DNA of 64,000 bases, taken from contig NZ_JACHOS010000008.1 of assembly GCF_014199985.1 (NCBI RefSeq), positions 62,001-126,000 of the forward strand, read 5' to 3'. Positions within the stretch are counted from its first letter, which is position 1. Each line of letters begins with the position of its first letter. The notes beneath the pieces are model-generated. The model had not been told where the DNA came from. It saw only the letters and a list, made by a program, of their open reading frames with translations, and ran no database searches. Positions 33,362-45,239 of this stretch are shown one piece after another. The position numbers and the translations under genes were made by a program. The DNA is from Methylorubrum rhodesianum (GTDB lineage: Bacteria > Pseudomonadota > Alphaproteobacteria > Rhizobiales > Beijerinckiaceae).

Positions 33362-33967
33362 TCAGCGCTCGGCCGCGCGGCCTTCGCCCGATTCGGCCCA
33401 GGCCCGGTCGGGTTTGACGACGGCGGTGTCGTGGTCGTCCTGCCAGCCCTCGACGCCGAGGGGGAACCAGTGGACGCGGCTGTAGCCGGCCGCGACCAGC
33501 CGCTTGCCGGCATTCCAGCTCCCCCAGCATTCCGGCCGGCAGAAGGTCACGATCGGCTTGGCCCTGTCGCCGCCGGTCAGCTCGGCAACCCGCCGGAGGA
33601 AGGCCTCCTCCTTCTCGGGGGCGAGGGGCGCAGCGCCCGCACCCGGCATCCAGACCGCGCCGGGAATCGAGCGGTGCGTCGGCAGCCACGGCCGGTCGGC
33701 CGGCAGTCCCGCCGGCCGGTGGTCGGCGAGCACCACGTCGATGAGGACGGGCTTGTCCGGCAGCAGCTTTTCGAGCCCCTCCCGGTCGATGACCGTCGCA
33801 CCCTTCAGGGTCGCCGGCGTGTAGCCCCGCGGCGGCCCGGTATAGAGGCCGTCCGGCTCGGGAACGTTGACCGGCGAATCGGCCGGCCCGGCCGCGCCGA
33901 GCAGCAGACCCAGTGCCGTGAGGGCGGTGGCCCTGGCGATCACCCGCATGGTCTGGTCCCTTGGCAT
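33362..33967 (-). CDS. PQQ-associated CXXCW-motif rhodanese-like protein
   Basis: Exported rhodanese-like protein of 201 residues. The active-site loop is FCRPECWGSWNAGKRL, with Cys143, Cys147 and Trp148, followed by the family-specific YSRVHWFPLGVEGWQ. This matches the 'PQQ-dependent catabolism-associated CXXCW motif' family, found beside quinoprotein dehydrogenases but biochemically uncharacterised. The start overlaps the stop of the SoxYZ-like gene (TGATG); a second ATG at 33949 gives a tighter signal peptide. Confidence 0.9.
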   Translation of the reverse strand: MPRDQTMRVIARATALTALGLLLGAAGPADSPVNVPEPDGLYTGPPRGYTPATLKGATVIDREGLEKLLPDKPVLIDVVLADHRPAGLPADRPWLPTHRSIPGAVWMPGAGAAPLAPEKEEAFLRRVAELTGGDRAKPIVTFCRPECWGSWNAGKRLVAAGYSRVHWFPLGVEGWQDDHDTAVVKPDRAWAESGEGRAAER

Positions 33968-34782
33968 CAGTTGCTCGCGGAGGGAAGCGGGAAGCTGTGC
34001 TCCCAGCGTCCGCCCTGATTGTCGGAGGCCACGACCTTGATCGGGCCCTGGATGTCGGGCCGCATCGCGAAGTTGATCACCGGGTTCGAGGCGATCGAGA
34101 TGTCGCCGTCGAGGTGGAACACCAGCTGGTCGCCCGAGGTCACGTCGAGCTTCTCGATGTAGCGGGCGGGGGTATAGTCGCGGGTGATCTGGTTCATCTG
34201 CATGCCCGAGAAATTCGGGTGCCGGATCATCAGCGTCGCCTCGACCGGCTTGCCGGCCTGAGGCTCGCCGGCGAACTTCAGGCGCATCTCGCCCATGCCC
34301 TTCATCGCCTCCTCGTCGCTCATGCCCATCGGCGCCGAGCAGCCGCCCGAGGCCTTCACGAACTTGGCGGATTCGAGAAGCCGCCCGTCCTTGGTCTCCA
34401 CCACGGCGTGAACGTTGGTGTAGTTGTTCACCCGCACCCGCAGCTTGATCTCGCCCGGGTCGGCGGCCGGGCCGAAGGTGAAGTGCGCCGCGTAGGGCGA
34501 GGGATTATCGTCGATGACGAAGTAGAGGCCCTTCACGCTGCCCTTGTCGGCGAGCGTCAGGCCGATCGGCACCAGGGCGGCGTCGAGGGCACGGGCGGGG
34601 GCGTCGATGGTCACGGCGCTCTCGCTGGCCTCGACCTTCCGGTCGCCGAAGATCGAAGTCTTGATCTCGGACCAGCGGGCGGCACGCTCCTCGTCGGTAT
34701 CGGTGGCGCCGGCCCGGACCGGAGCGGGCGCGAGCGCGAGGGCCGAGAGCGTCAGACTGAGGGCGAGCATCAGGCGTTTCAT
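33967..34782 (-). CDS. Quinoprotein dehydrogenase-associated SoxYZ-like carrier
   Basis: The 271-residue exported protein joins a SoxY-like domain (about residues 30-160) to a SoxZ-like domain (about 165-271). In SoxY a cysteine on a swinging arm carries sulfur intermediates; here the only candidate is Cys148 in KASGGCSAPMG, internal because of the fusion. The family is known from genome context as a carrier in a 'quinoprotein relay' but its cargo is unknown. Signal peptide ends near VRAG. It lies 40 bp downstream of the metallohydrolase gene. Confidence 0.9.
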   Translation of the reverse strand: MKRLMLALSLTLSALALAPAPVRAGATDTDEERAARWSEIKTSIFGDRKVEASESAVTIDAPARALDAALVPIGLTLADKGSVKGLYFVIDDNPSPYAAHFTFGPAADPGEIKLRVRVNNYTNVHAVVETKDGRLLESAKFVKASGGCSAPMGMSDEEAMKGMGEMRLKFAGEPQAGKPVEATLMIRHPNFSGMQMNQITRDYTPARYIEKLDVTSGDQLVFHLDGDISIASNPVINFAMRPDIQGPIKVVASDNQGGRWEHSFPLPSASN

Positions 34783-34822
34783 GGTCGTCTCCTTCCCGGA
34801 AGTCCCCCGAAGCGTGCGGCGG

Positions 34823-35800
34823 TCATTCCCACTCGAGTTCTTGGTAGGCCTGGGTGACGTTGCGGCCGTTATAGGTGTCGAACAGGGCCCAGTTGTCCTT
34901 CTCGCCCTGCGCCACCGTCCGCACCGCGGTATCGATCGGCACGCCGCCGGCCACCGCCTTGCGGGTCTCGTCGCGCAGCGCCGAGAGATAACGCGCGAGG
35001 TCGGCCATCGTCGGCGCGAGGGCCACCCGCGTCGGGCCGTGGCCGGGCACGGCGTCGGTGGCGCCGACCGCCTTCAGCCGCTCGATCTCCTTGAACCAGC
35101 CGAGCAGGCTGCCGTCGAGCGAGGGGATGCGGCCGACGAACAGAAGGTCGGCGGGAAACAGCAGCCCGCTGCCGGTGTCGAGCATCGACAGGTCGCACGT
35201 CGTGTGTGCGCTGCCGTGGGCGGTGAGCCGCAGGGTGCGATCGCCGAGGTCGATCTCCGCGCCGTCCTTCACTTCCATCGTCGGGTAGACGACCTCGCCC
35301 GCCTTGTCCGCGCCGAGGATCTCGGCGAGGCGCTGGCGGTAGAACGCGCCCCGCGCATCGAGCGCACCGCGCAGACCCGCATGGCCGACGAAGGTCGGGT
35401 TGTCGCCGCGGAAGGCGGCGGCGCCGAAGACGTGGTCGGGATGCACGTGAGTGAGCATCACGTAACGGATCGGCTTGTCGGTGCGATGGGTGATCTCGCG
35501 GCGGAGCCACTGCCCGTCGGCGAGGCTGCCGCCGGATTCGGTGACGAGCACCCCGTCACGCCCAACGATGAAGCCGATATTGGCGATGCCGTCTGCGTTC
35601 TCCGGGGTCGCCTCGGCATCCGGGCCACGCCGGATGAAGACGCCCGGCGCGACCTCGTCCATCGACAGCGCGTCGGCTGCGAAGCCGGGACGCGGCAGGC
35701 AGCACAGGCACAAGCCCCCGAACAGGGCCGCGCGGCGCGTGACCGAGGCGTTCACGGAGCGACTCAAGCTGCGCCTCCGCCCGGTTCGAGACCCTGGCAC
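34823..35800 (-). CDS. Quinoprotein relay system zinc metallohydrolase (SoxH-related)
   Basis: Metallo-beta-lactamase-fold protein of about 325 residues with THVHPDH, a second metal His in HGSAHTTCDLS and PGHGP. It resembles SoxH-like hydrolases associated with PQQ-dependent oxidation. The N-terminus contains a twin-arginine-like signal (VTRRAALFGG), so the folded protein may be exported by Tat. The true start may be a GTG at 35755. It heads the four-gene operon and diverges from the TetR gene. Confidence 0.88.
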   Translation of the reverse strand: MPGSRTGRRRSLSRSVNASVTRRAALFGGLCLCCLPRPGFAADALSMDEVAPGVFIRRGPDAEATPENADGIANIGFIVGRDGVLVTESGGSLADGQWLRREITHRTDKPIRYVMLTHVHPDHVFGAAAFRGDNPTFVGHAGLRGALDARGAFYRQRLAEILGADKAGEVVYPTMEVKDGAEIDLGDRTLRLTAHGSAHTTCDLSMLDTGSGLLFPADLLFVGRIPSLDGSLLGWFKEIERLKAVGATDAVPGHGPTRVALAPTMADLARYLSALRDETRKAVAGGVPIDTAVRTVAQGEKDNWALFDTYNGRNVTQAYQELEWE

Positions 35801-35853
35801 GACCGTGCCGCCATCGACCGCTTCCTTCCGCCGTATTTATCGATATAGTGCAA

Positions 35854-35867
35854 ACCATCTAGTAGGT
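35854..35867. promoter_or_regulatory. Operator-like palindrome between TetR gene and relay operon
   Basis: ACCATCTAGTAGGT is a 10-of-14 palindrome in the AT-rich core of the 189-bp divergent intergenic region, 54 bp from the metallohydrolase start. TetR-family sites often look like this. The TetR protein encoded next door is the natural candidate to bind it. Confidence 0.4.
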
Positions 35868-35989
35868 AGATTTTTCGGCCGTCAAGTGCCACCCTCACCG
35901 AACGGCCGGTGCCGTCGCGATCACGTGATCGGCCGGAAAGGGACGGACCAGGACGAAACGGGCCACACGGGACGGACGGTGGACGGACA

Positions 35990-36565
35990 ATGAGAGACAC
36001 GCGCGCATCGCTCCTCAGCGAGGCCGAGATCCTGGTACGCGGCCGGGGCTATTCCGGCTTCAGCTACGCCGACCTCGCCGAGGCGGTCGGCATCCGCAAG
36101 GCAAGCATCCACCATCACTTCCGCACCAAGGAAGCGCTCGCCCAGGCGCTGATCGAGGCCTACGACGCGCGCTACGACGCGGCGCTCGACGAGATCTCGG
36201 GCGCGAGCCGTGACGGCGTCGCCCGGATCGAGGCCTATGGCCGGCTCTATCTCGGTGGGGTCGAGCAGGGGCTCGGCTGCCTGTGCGCGGCGCTCGCCGT
36301 CGAACTGGAGACCCTGCCCGAGGCTCTGCGCCGCGCCATCACCGCCTTCTTCGAGAAGCACATCGGCTGGCTCGCCGGAGTGATCGAGGAGGGGCAGATC
36401 GACGGCAGCGTCCGCGCCGGCCTCGACCCGCAGGCCCATGCCCGGATGATCCTGGCGGCGCTGGAGGGCGCGCTTCTGTTGGAACGTTTCCTCGCCGGAC
36501 CGGAAGGGTTCGGCCAGACATTGACAGCTTTGAGCGAGGGGCTGCGGCCGGCGCGGAAGTCCTGA
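35990..36565 (+). CDS. TetR/AcrR-family transcriptional regulator
   Basis: The 191-residue protein has an N-terminal helix-turn-helix typical of TetR (GYSGFSYADLAEAVGIRKASIHHHFRTKEAL begins near residue 19). The ligand-binding C-terminal domain contains a GCLCA cysteine pair (around residue 90) as in YxaF/LmrA-like regulators. It is transcribed away from the quinoprotein relay operon and probably represses it and itself. The ligand is unknown; an aldehyde or thiol-reactive compound would fit the cysteines but is speculation. Confidence 0.9.
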   Translation: MRDTRASLLSEAEILVRGRGYSGFSYADLAEAVGIRKASIHHHFRTKEALAQALIEAYDARYDAALDEISGASRDGVARIEAYGRLYLGGVEQGLGCLCAALAVELETLPEALRRAITAFFEKHIGWLAGVIEEGQIDGSVRAGLDPQAHARMILAALEGALLLERFLAGPEGFGQTLTALSEGLRPARKS

Positions 36566-36590
36566 TAAGCTGCGGCGCAGGGAGCGCCCC

Positions 36591-36887
36591 ATGGACAGAT
36601 TGGACGCCATCAACCGCCTTCGAGACAGCGCCGAGGCCGTGCGCACCTTGGGTGCCACATCGCTCTACCTGTTCGGCTCCACAGTGCGGGCCGAGGCACG
36701 CCACGACAGCGACCTCGATCTCTTCATCGATTACGAACCCGCCAGCCGCTTCAACGCCTTCGACCTCATCGGCATCAAGCTTCTGCTGGAAGACCGGCTC
36801 GGGACCGCGATCGATATTACCACTCGCGATGGCCTGCACCCCCGGTTGCGGAACCGAATCGAAGCCTCGGCGCTCCGCGTGTTCTGA
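36591..36887 (+). CDS. MNT-type minimal nucleotidyltransferase, probable antitoxin
   Basis: The 98-residue protein has the minimal nucleotidyltransferase core: LYLFGSTVRAEARHDSDLDLFID, with the GS and DxD motifs. In MNT/HEPN modules this enzyme modifies (AMPylates) and neutralises the HEPN RNase partner. A strong AGGGAG Shine-Dalgarno precedes the ATG. The stop overlaps the start of the HEPN gene (TGATG), as in intact modules, but that partner is broken here. Confidence 0.9.
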   Translation: MDRLDAINRLRDSAEAVRTLGATSLYLFGSTVRAEARHDSDLDLFIDYEPASRFNAFDLIGIKLLLEDRLGTAIDITTRDGLHPRLRNRIEASALRVF

Positions 36888-37260
36888 TGAACCGGCGCGA
36901 CTACCGCCACGCGCTGGACGACATGCTGGGCGCGGTCGATGGGATTGCTCAGGCAACCGCCGGACGAAGCTTCGAGGCCTTCTGCAGCGATTGGCTCCTG
37001 AAACACGGCGTGGAACGGGGCATCGAAATCATCTCGGAAGCGAGCCGCGCCGTCCCGGATGCCGTCAAGGCGTTACGGCCTGAAATTCCCTGGCACCAAG
37101 TGCGCGCCATCGGAAAATCCTACGGCACGAGTATCACGGTCTGTCCAATCCGATCCTCTGGAACGTCATCGTCGACGCGTTGCCGCGCCGACGCATCGCC
37201 GTCGAAGTGCTTCGGGCGCAGGCCGGCGACCTTCCATCCGACCCGGATGATACAATATGA
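36887..37260 (+). pseudogene. HEPN-domain toxin gene with a one-base deletion
   Basis: The frame starting at 36887 gives a normal HEPN N-terminus through WHQVRAIG near 37113, then turns into unconserved sequence. Moving two bases forward at the A-run gives KILRHEYHGLSNPILWN and a further HEPN-like tail ending in TGA at 37258-37260. Restoring one A (AAAA to AAAAA) rejoins both parts. The lost segment includes the H-x-Y part of the catalytic RNase motif, so the present product should be inactive. A homopolymer sequencing error must be excluded. Confidence 0.8.
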
Positions 37261-37304
37261 CAGCCTGACATTCGATCACCGCAACACGCTGCCTTAGGCC
37301 CTCC

Positions 37305-38294
37305 ATGTCCGACGCCTCCCCCCTCGCCGCCTCGTCCCAGAAGATCCCGGTCACCGTGCTCACCGGCTATCTCGGGGCCGGCAAGACGACGCTGCTCAAC
37401 CGCATCCTCACCGAACAGCACGGCAAGCGCTACGCCGTGATCGTCAACGAGTTCGGCGAGATCGGCATCGACAACGACCTCGTGGTCGGCGCGGACGAGG
37501 AAGTGTTCGAGATGAACAACGGCTGCGTCTGCTGCACCGTGCGCGGCGACCTGATCCGCATCATGGACGGGCTGGTGAAGCGCCGCGGCAAGTTCGACGC
37601 GATCATCGTCGAGACCACCGGGCTCGCCGACCCCGCTCCGGTCGCCCAGACCTTCTTCGTCGATCAGGATGTCGGTGAGGCCGCCCGCCTCGACGCGGTG
37701 GTGACCGTGGCGGACGCCAAGTGGCTCACCGACCGGCTCGCCGATGCGCCGGAGGCCAAGAACCAGATCGCGTTCGCCGACGTGATCCTGCTCAACAAGG
37801 CCGACCTCGTCTCCGCCGGAGACCTCGACCGGGTCGAGGGCCAGATCCGCGCGATCAATCCCTACGCCAAGGTCCACCGCACCGAGCGCTGCGCGATCCC
37901 GCTCGATCAGGTGCTCGACCGCAACGCCTTCGACCTCTCGCGCATCCTCGACGTCGAGCCCGACTTCCTGGAGGAAGGCCACCACCATCACCACGACGAG
38001 CAGATGCAGTCGGTCTCGGCCCGGATCGACGGCCCGGTCGACCCTGAGAAGTTCATGCCCTGGATCTCGAACCTGACCCAGGTTCAGGGACCGGACATCC
38101 TGCGCTGCAAGGGCATCGTCGCCTTCCCCGACGAGCCGAAGCGCTTCGTCTTTCAGGGCGTGCACATGATCCTCGACGGCGACGTCCAGGGGGAGTGGGG
38201 CGCCGACGAGCCGCGCGTCTCCCGGGTCGTGTTCATCGGCCGCAACCTCGATCCCGACGCGATCCGCGAAGGTTTTTACGCCTGCAAGGTCTGA
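37305..38294 (+). CDS. CobW/COG0523-family GTPase, putative metal chaperone
   Basis: G3E GTPase of 329 residues with Walker [10 protein letters not shown], the metal-binding CxCC motif in [20 protein letters not shown], and NKAD for guanine recognition. A histidine-rich patch ([11 protein letters not shown]) near residue 225 is probably for metal binding. These proteins insert or traffic Zn, Co or other metals. Substrate metal cannot be inferred; the nearby metalloenzymes make zinc or cobalt plausible. Confidence 0.92.
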   Translation: MSDASPLAASSQKIPVTVLTGYLGAGKTTLLNRILTEQHGKRYAVIVNEFGEIGIDNDLVVGADEEVFEMNNGCVCCTVRGDLIRIMDGLVKRRGKFDAIIVETTGLADPAPVAQTFFVDQDVGEAARLDAVVTVADAKWLTDRLADAPEAKNQIAFADVILLNKADLVSAGDLDRVEGQIRAINPYAKVHRTERCAIPLDQVLDRNAFDLSRILDVEPDFLEEGHHHHHDEQMQSVSARIDGPVDPEKFMPWISNLTQVQGPDILRCKGIVAFPDEPKRFVFQGVHMILDGDVQGEWGADEPRVSRVVFIGRNLDPDAIREGFYACKV

Positions 38295-38331
38295 AAAAGC
38301 GGCGCCCCGGGGCGAGCGCGCACACGAAAAC

Positions 38332-38353
38332 GGGCCGCCCTCGCGGGCGGCCC
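38332..38353 (+). terminator. Hairpin after the CobW-family gene
   Basis: GGGCCGCCC and GGGCGGCCC form a perfect 9-bp stem with a 4-nt loop 38 bp after the stop. The downstream tract TGTCTCGTCGTC is only mildly T-rich. Confidence 0.55.
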
Positions 38354-38604
38354 TGTCTCGTCGTCGATGTCCGGGCTGGATTGCAGGCGGATGGAGCCCG
38401 GCGTCAGGGGTCGAGAAGAAGGCTCGCGGTGCCGCCCGCGGCGGTCGCCGGCCCGAGCGTTCCGATCATCCCGCAAGCCAACGCCCTCACCCTCTGCGCC
38501 CGACGATCATGGCCCTCCTCGCCGATACCCTCTCGGCGAGCCGCGGCGCATCGATCTCAGCGCCGAGAACCGGGGCCCGATCCGACGGAATCGGGCGCGG
38601 AGCC

Positions 38605-38856
38605 TCAGCAGCGGTAGCCGCCGGTGGTCTGGCCGTACTGCTTGACCGGGAAGTTCTGCTGGTTGGCGTTGCCTTCCGCGGCCGAGCTCATCGGGCAGGC
38701 CGCGTAGAACGGGCTGTCGTGGACGCCGAGGGGCGCGTTCCAGCCGGACGCCATCGGAACCGGGCGCGCGGAGAATTCGCTATAGGCCAGCGCGGACGTG
38801 ACGGGAGCGGCGCCAAGGAGAACAGCGGCAACGGCGGCGGCAATACGAGTCTTCAT
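38605..38856 (-). CDS. Small exported protein of unknown function
   Basis: The 83-residue protein starts at an ATG with GGAG 8 nt upstream and has a clean signal peptide (MKTRIAAAVAAVLLGAAP to about ALA). The mature ~60 residues contain two cysteines (AACPM and the C-terminal GGYRC) and an aromatic YSEFSARPVPM start. No family is recognised; secreted disulfide-bonded proteins of this size are common in Methylobacterium. Confidence 0.7.
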   Translation of the reverse strand: MKTRIAAAVAAVLLGAAPVTSALAYSEFSARPVPMASGWNAPLGVHDSPFYAACPMSSAAEGNANQQNFPVKQYGQTTGGYRC

Positions 38857-39325
38857 GCATTTCTCCAATTCTTTTCTTAGAAAGTCCGGCTGACCGAACT
38901 TGGCTCGTCTTCGATGAATTGAATATGGGAAGCCATTGCCCCGAGCGACGTGCCGTGGCGCACCCGCGAGAACGGATTAAATCCACAGCCGCATGTTCGA
39001 TCTCGTGCCGCAGCGTCCGGGCAATCCCGTTCGATCAGTATCGCGCCGGAAAACCAGGACGATGCAACGGAGGCGGCATCCGCCAGCCATCGCAGCGGAA
39101 CGTCGAACTCCGTCCGATCCCGACCGAACGACTTCGAGCTCATCGTCCGGCCCATTCCGCTTCCTGAAGCGAACAGAGTCCGCCACCCCGGGGCCGTTGG
39201 TTAAAACGCAACCTTTCAGTGGTTCGATCGGGCCCGGTTGAGGGGCCCGCAATCCGGCCCGATGCCGCCTCGAGCGGCTCGGGCAGGTGGCGTGCGCGGC
39301 GCCCCGCGAGAGTTCGAGTTCGCCG
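38857..39325. other. Intergenic region upstream of the polysaccharide polymerase gene
   Basis: Nearly 470 bp between divergent genes. Several short open frames cross it on both strands but none shows a ribosome binding site or conserved-looking product. Nothing else is evident beyond the expected promoters. Confidence 0.4.
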
Positions 39326-40707
39326 ATGTCCTTCACGACAGCCGCGCTGACGGGCGCCGCGCCCTCGCGGTGGGCCGCGGGCGCCTGGGGCCGCGTCCCC
39401 GCCCTGCGTGCGGTCCAGGCGCTGGCGACCGGCCTCCACGCGGCGTTCATCTTCTTTGCCTGCTTCGCCTTCTCGGACGCCTCGCCCTACGACCTCGTGG
39501 CGATCCCGACGATCGTGCTGTGGCTGGCGCTCGGCATCCGCCTGCACCGGGGGGCGGTGCCCCTCGTGCTCCTGCTCCTCGTCTACCTCGCGGCGATCGG
39601 CATCGCGCTGGTGCCCTACCTCAACGAGCCGCTCTCGGTGACGTGGACGGTGCAGCTCGCCTACCTCACGGTGACCTGCATCTTCTTCGCGATGCTCTAT
39701 GCCGACGACACGCGGGCGCGCATCGAGGTCGCGCTCAAGGCCTATACGGCGAGCTGCGTGCTCTCGGCGGCCCTCGGCATCGTCGGCTACCTGCAGCTCC
39801 TCGGCATCGAGGACCTGTTCTACAAGTACGGCCGGGCCTCGGGCACCTTCCAGGATCCGAACGTGTTCGGCTCCTTCCTGACGCTCGGTGCGCTCTACCT
39901 GATCCACGGCCTCCTCTCGGGCTCGACCCGATGGCCGCTCCTGTCCCTGACCAGCCTCGTCGTCGTGATGGCGGGCATCTTCCTGTCCTTCTCCCGCGGA
40001 TCCTGGGGCGGGACCGTGATCGCCGTCGCGGTGATGATCGGGGCGCTCTACGCGACGAGCCGCTCGCACGCCCTGCGGCGGCGGATCGTCACCCTCGGCC
40101 TCGTCACCGTCGGATTCGGCGCGGTCGCGCTCGCGGGGCTCCTCTCGATCGACAGCGTCGCCGAAACCTTCCGGACCCGCGCCGCGGTCACGCAGGATTA
40201 CGACGAGGGCGAGACCGGCCGCTTCGGCAACCAGATCCGCGGCATGGGGATGATGCTGGAGGAGCCGCTCGGCCTGGGCCCCCTGCGCTGGCGCCAGATC
40301 TTCAACCTCGAGCCGCACAATTCCTACATCGGCAGCTTCGCCAACGGCGGCTGGCTCGCCGGGGCCACCTTCATCGCCCTGGTGGCGGCCACCGCCTTCG
40401 TCGGCTTCCGGCTGATGCTGCGCCCCTCACCCTATCGGGCCTACGCGCAGATCGTGTTCCCCGCGCTGCTGATGTTCTTCCTCCAGGCGCTGCAGATCGA
40501 CGTCGAGAAGTGGCGCCACGTCTACATGATGCTCGGCATGGTCTGGGCATTGGAGGCAGCCCGTCTGCGCACCCTGCACCCGAGCTTGACCCTCCCCTTC
40601 CCGCGGCGCATCGCAGGACATCCGGGCGCCGCATCGCGGGCCGGGACGGGCGGCCCGCGTGAGGGTATGCTCGGTGGCGGACACGAGTCTTTCGGGAAGG
40701 TCGGGTC

Positions 40708-40711
<4 letters not shown>
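39326..40711 (+). CDS. O-antigen ligase/polymerase-like membrane protein
   Basis: Polytopic membrane protein of 461 residues with about ten hydrophobic segments and a large periplasmic loop holding EPHNSYIGSFANGGW, the Wzy/WaaL-type motif. SFSRGSWGG is another conserved loop. It probably polymerises or ligates an exopolysaccharide or O-antigen. The ATG at 39326 was chosen over an earlier one because the signal-like membrane region follows. Its stop overlaps the GTG start of the histidine kinase (GTGA). Confidence 0.85.
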
Positions 40712-44076
<3,365 letters not shown>

Positions 44077-44100
44077 GGCCGGCCGGCTCCTTGCGGCTTT

Positions 44101-44133
44101 GCTCGAACGAGCTATGTTGTTGCTCGAAGGAGC
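44101..44133. promoter_or_regulatory. Tandem palindromic operator of the toxin-antitoxin operon
   Basis: GCTCGAACGAGC (44101-44112) and GCTCGAAGGAGC (44122-44133) are related palindromes spaced exactly 21 bp apart, two helical turns, just ahead of the antitoxin start. The second overlaps the Shine-Dalgarno. This geometry fits cooperative autorepression by the antitoxin. Confidence 0.55.
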
Positions 44134-44137
44134 AGCA

Positions 44138-44641
44138 ATGTCGGATACGAGAGCAGATCTCCCGTTCAAGCGCAGGAAGCCGCAGGCCGCTGGCCTCCGT
44201 TCCGCTTCCCGTCCCTTTGCCTATCTCGACCTCTACCGCGCCTCGCCCTTCGACCGCATCGAGGTCATCAAGGCCGGCGTTCCGGCCAAGTCGGTCAAGG
44301 GCTTCATCACCGCGCTGCGCCTCGACCAGCAGGTGATGTTCGATGCCCTCAATCTGAAAACGGCCACGGTCAATAAGAAGGCGGCACGAAACGAGGTCCT
44401 TTCGGCCGAGGACAGTGAGCGGGTCGTCGGGCTGGCGAAGCTCGTCGGACAGCTCGAAGCGATGATCGAGGAAGCCGGAGAGGGAAAGGATTTCGATGCG
44501 CCGGCATGGCTGTCGCGCTGGCTGCGCGAGCCCCTGCCGGCCCTGGGCGGCGGCAAACCGCTCGACCTCCTCGACACCATGGAAGGACAGGCTCTGGTTT
44601 CGCGCGCGCTGGCGCAGATCCAGAGCGGAGCCTATGCGTGA
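44138..44641 (+). CDS. DUF2384 (Xre/MbcA/ParS-type) antitoxin
   Basis: The 167-residue protein matches the DUF2384 antitoxin family: a helical DNA-binding half (SPFDRIEVIKAGVPAKSVKGF) and a C-terminal toxin-binding domain ending in TMEGQALVSRALAQIQSGAYA. It neutralises the RES toxin encoded next and represses its own operon. An AAGGAGC Shine-Dalgarno sets the ATG at 44138; an earlier ATG at 44099 overlaps the operator. The stop overlaps the toxin start (GTGA). Confidence 0.9.
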   Translation: MSDTRADLPFKRRKPQAAGLRSASRPFAYLDLYRASPFDRIEVIKAGVPAKSVKGFITALRLDQQVMFDALNLKTATVNKKAARNEVLSAEDSERVVGLAKLVGQLEAMIEEAGEGKDFDAPAWLSRWLREPLPALGGGKPLDLLDTMEGQALVSRALAQIQSGAYA

Positions 44642-45135
44642 GCCAATCCCTCTGGCGGATCGGCACCGATGCCAGGACCTACACCGCCGACGACCTGTCG
44701 GGGACTGGGGCCAAGCTCTCCGGTGGCCGGTGGAATGCCGTCGGGGTCGCCGTGGTCTACGCGGCAGGCAACCGCGCCCTCGCCTGCCTCGAAACCTTCG
44801 TCCACCTCAATGCCGGCGGCCTGCCATTGAATCGATATCTCGTCGAGATCGCGGTGCCGGATGACGTCTGGGCGGCGGCCGAGGTCGCGACGCCGGACAG
44901 GCTGCCCGTGGGATGGGATGCCGAGCCGGCGGGCCTCGTTAGCCTGACCTTCGGCACGGACTGGGCGAACGGCAACCGGTCGGCTCTCCTGCTGGTCCCC
45001 TCCGTCATCGTGCCGGAGGAGCACAACGCCCTCATCAATCCCACTCATCCCGATGCTGCCAGGATCACGGCCCGAAAGGTCCGCAAGTGGTTGTACGACC
45101 CGCGCCTCGACCGCGACCGGCTTCCCTTCGCGTGA
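44638..45135 (+). CDS. RES-domain toxin
   Basis: RES-family toxin of 165 residues, a class known to degrade NAD+ and arrest growth. The conserved SLWRIGTDARTY start, GGRWNAVGVAVVYAA, the ALACLETFVH helix and the NPTHPDAARI region near the end are present, so the gene appears intact. The GTG start overlaps the antitoxin stop. Confidence 0.9.
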   Translation: MSQSLWRIGTDARTYTADDLSGTGAKLSGGRWNAVGVAVVYAAGNRALACLETFVHLNAGGLPLNRYLVEIAVPDDVWAAAEVATPDRLPVGWDAEPAGLVSLTFGTDWANGNRSALLLVPSVIVPEEHNALINPTHPDAARITARKVRKWLYDPRLDRDRLPFA

Positions 45136-45239
45136 GGGGCATCGCTCCGCCCGCACCGGACGCGTCTTGAGATCCCCGCCCCGCCGCGCCACCTGACAGC
45201 CGTCCCGCTTCCCCGAGAAGCCCGCCGCCAGAGCCCGCC

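Noticed and set aside
38877..39155. Possible 92-residue - strand gene in the intergenic region before the polysaccharide polymerase
   Set aside because: No Shine-Dalgarno, no recognisable domain, and equally long frames exist on the other strand.
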